This document shows positions 31,865 to 32,966 of a stretch of DNA of 32,966 nt, piece by piece. The notes beneath the pieces were generated by a model. That model made no database searches. It saw only the letters and a list, made by a program, of their open reading frames with translations, and had not been told where the DNA came from. The position numbers and the translations under genes were made by a program. The stretch is from an uncultured Bacilli bacterium. Lineage in GTDB: Bacteria > Bacillota_I > Bacilli_A > RF39 > UBA660. Positions within the stretch are counted from its first letter, which is position 1; each line of letters begins with the position of its first letter. The stretch covers positions 1 to 32,966 of the forward strand of contig CANRCI010000004.1 of NCBI GenBank assembly GCA_947629075.1, given 5' to 3'.

Positions 31865-32798
31865 TTTTTTGATAATTTTAGTAGGAATATTATTCAGTTT
31901 TAATACTAGTTTAGTTAAAGCTCTCGATCAAGATATCAATCTGACTTATGAAATAGATGTTAAAAATAAAGTCTTAAATGTTGAAGTAATAATTCCCGAA
32001 GATTATGACCAGGACAAAATTGTCGTTCGGCCGGACTTTTTCCAAGAATTAAATAAGAGTATTGATTATTTAATCGGTGGCGAATTGATCAAAATCGATT
32101 TAAAAATCAATAATTTATCGGACAACACTTATAGTTATGTAAATAATTCTTATAAATATGTAAGTGATGAAAGCATTTTAAGTAAAGTACTATATAAGAC
32201 ATACAATGATGCATTAAAAGATATTTTTAAAAATATAAGAGTTAGTTATAGTGATTTATCAGAAGAAAATATCGATATTTTATTGAAAAACATTGGGTAT
32301 AAAGGTTATGAAGATTTAGATGAGTATTATTTAGATTTTTATAATGATAAATATAAGTTAGATGCCGGAAGTATTAGTGATTTTCCAGATGAAGTAAAAA
32401 AAGATATCTTTACTGGAGAAGTTTACGATATCAAAGAGAGTAATCAAGAAATTATCGATATGGCTTATGAGTATTTTTCGAAAGATATTTTGAAATTAAA
32501 CTATCCAGAGGATGATGTTAATCAGTTATTTTTAAAAGAGTTTAAAAACATAGCTGAAACTAGTGAGATTGATGGGATAAGTATCGATATTAATAATGAT
32601 TATTTGACTGATACCTTTGCCAGTTATAATCTTTCAGGTGATATCAGTTTTGAATTAGCAAAGATTAACAATGTTGAAAAGATGGAAGCTATCGTTCCAC
32701 CTAAGACGGATGAAAAAAACAATTATCAACAGATTCTGTTACTAACTACCCTGCTTTTGGTAACTATAATTATCAAGAAAAAAATTATCAACAATTAA
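31845..32798 (+). CDS. Cell-wall-anchored surface protein, probable sortase substrate
   Basis: The 317-aa protein has a signal peptide (about 1-26, ending VKA), a Lys/Asp/Tyr-rich exposed region without a recognised domain, and a C-terminal sorting signal: PPKTD (285-289), a hydrophobic stretch (about 297-310) and a KKK tail. PPKTD resembles the (S/P)PxTG motif accepted by Clostridioides difficile sortase B, with Asp instead of Gly at the last place. The ATG at 31845 follows GAGGTAA and lies within the sortase gene, so the two are translated together. The function of the exposed part is unknown. Confidence 0.8.
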   Translation: MKKWKFSFLIILVGILFSFNTSLVKALDQDINLTYEIDVKNKVLNVEVIIPEDYDQDKIVVRPDFFQELNKSIDYLIGGELIKIDLKINNLSDNTYSYVNNSYKYVSDESILSKVLYKTYNDALKDIFKNIRVSYSDLSEENIDILLKNIGYKGYEDLDEYYLDFYNDKYKLDAGSISDFPDEVKKDIFTGEVYDIKESNQEIIDMAYEYFSKDILKLNYPEDDVNQLFLKEFKNIAETSEIDGISIDINNDYLTDTFASYNLSGDISFELAKINNVEKMEAIVPPKTDEKNNYQQILLLTTLLLVTIIIKKKIINN

Positions 32799-32814
32799 TG
32801 TGGATAATTTTTTT
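32778..32814. terminator. Bidirectional terminator between convergent genes
   Basis: A 12-bp perfect stem (32778-32789 with 32803-32814, 13-nt loop) has A-rich and T-rich ends. It serves the surface-protein gene and the cortex hydrolase gene; the former's stop is in the loop. Confidence 0.75.
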
Positions 32815-32966
32815 AATGTAGTTCATGACATACTCCAGCATATGGTTGATAGAAACAATGATTTTTGTATCTACCCGCTAATCTCTGATCATACCAAAGA
32901 TCAATGCAATCAGCACCCTTTGCCGGTGCGTAAAACCATAAAGCGTTGGTTGCAGGATAATAATAT
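32813..32966 (-). CDS. Cell wall hydrolase (SleB/CwlJ type), C-terminal part only
   Basis: The last 50 codons of a minus-strand gene run from the window edge to a TAA at 32813-32815. They read PATNALWFYAPAKGADC, then WYDQRLAGRYKNHCFYQPYA and end with CHELH. This matches the end of the Hydrolase_2 family (TNALYFYNP ... IGNHxFY), which cleaves spore cortex or wall peptidoglycan at germination. Three cysteines are present near the end. The start, and thus the choice between SleB, CwlJ and a vegetative relative, is outside the window. Confidence 0.8.
   Translation of the reverse strand, partial: YYYPATNALWFYAPAKGADCIDLWYDQRLAGRYKNHCFYQPYAGVCHELH

Noticed and set aside
1..32966. tRNA, rRNA or CRISPR features
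   Set aside because: No cloverleaf, rRNA segment or regularly spaced repeat was seen on either strand by eye; a dedicated tRNA search was not possible.

Overview
The window is about 33 kb of AT-rich DNA from a spore-forming, low-GC Gram-positive bacterium. I infer an uncultured, probably gut-associated member of the Bacilli (Erysipelotrichales-like). Support comes from spoIVA, a SpoVIF-family gene, an alpha/beta SASP, the 3' end of a SleB/CwlJ-type cortex hydrolase, lipoteichoic acid synthase, a class B sortase, GatCAB, strong AGGAGG ribosome binding sites and standard stop codons. The exact lineage is not shown by the sequence. I saw no rRNA, tRNA or CRISPR array.

Layout. 1-1020: a complete IS30-family insertion sequence. 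1049-4211 (minus): ZIP metal transporter, then the overlapping trio cca-dnaD-nth. 4357-9771 (minus): a sporulation/housekeeping block of HU, spoIVA, a DUF5305-like membrane protein, a TasA/camelysin-like secreted protein, spoVIF and der. The core order der-spoVIF-spoIVA-HU resembles Bacillus, with the secreted pair inserted. 9857-14666 (minus): an unknown gene, the operon ackA-nrnA-ysxC, a SASP gene and thiI. 14739-17710: a plus-strand cassette between near-identical 25-bp repeats, holding an XRE-ABC ATPase fusion and its ABC-2 permease. 17731-23846 (minus): an envelope cluster of an unknown membrane-anchored protein, LtaS, a BrkB/YihY protein, a two-sensor GGDEF protein with a degenerate motif, and a small membrane protein. 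23900-27057 (minus): gatCAB. 27266-27364 (plus): an isolated 32-codon membrane-peptide gene. 27385-31068 (minus): a PgsA-like synthase with a long tail, a YetF/DUF421 protein whose start codon lies inside the upstream terminator hairpin, fhs, and a methionine-rich helical protein. 31184-32798 (plus): class B sortase and its apparent substrate with a PPKTD sorting signal. 32813-32966 (minus): the C-terminus of a cortex hydrolase, running off the window.

How the genes work together. Much of the window serves ordinary growth: DNA repair and replication restart (nth, dnaD), tRNA maturation and charging (cca, thiI, gatCAB), ribosome assembly GTPases (der, ysxC), acetate overflow (ackA) and one-carbon metabolism (fhs). 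Another part builds or dismantles the spore (spoIVA, spoVIF, SASP, SleB-like). A third part builds the envelope and surface (ltaS, pgsA-like, BrkB, sortase and substrate, SipW-type secreted protein). The most unusual pieces are the flanked self-regulating ABC cassette, the sortase/PPKTD pair, the secreted pair inside the spoIVA neighbourhood, the isolated tiny membrane peptide, and the start codon buried in a terminator.

Many genes look longer in a naive stop-to-stop reading than they are. Where the ribosome binding site clearly supports a later start I use that start and say so.
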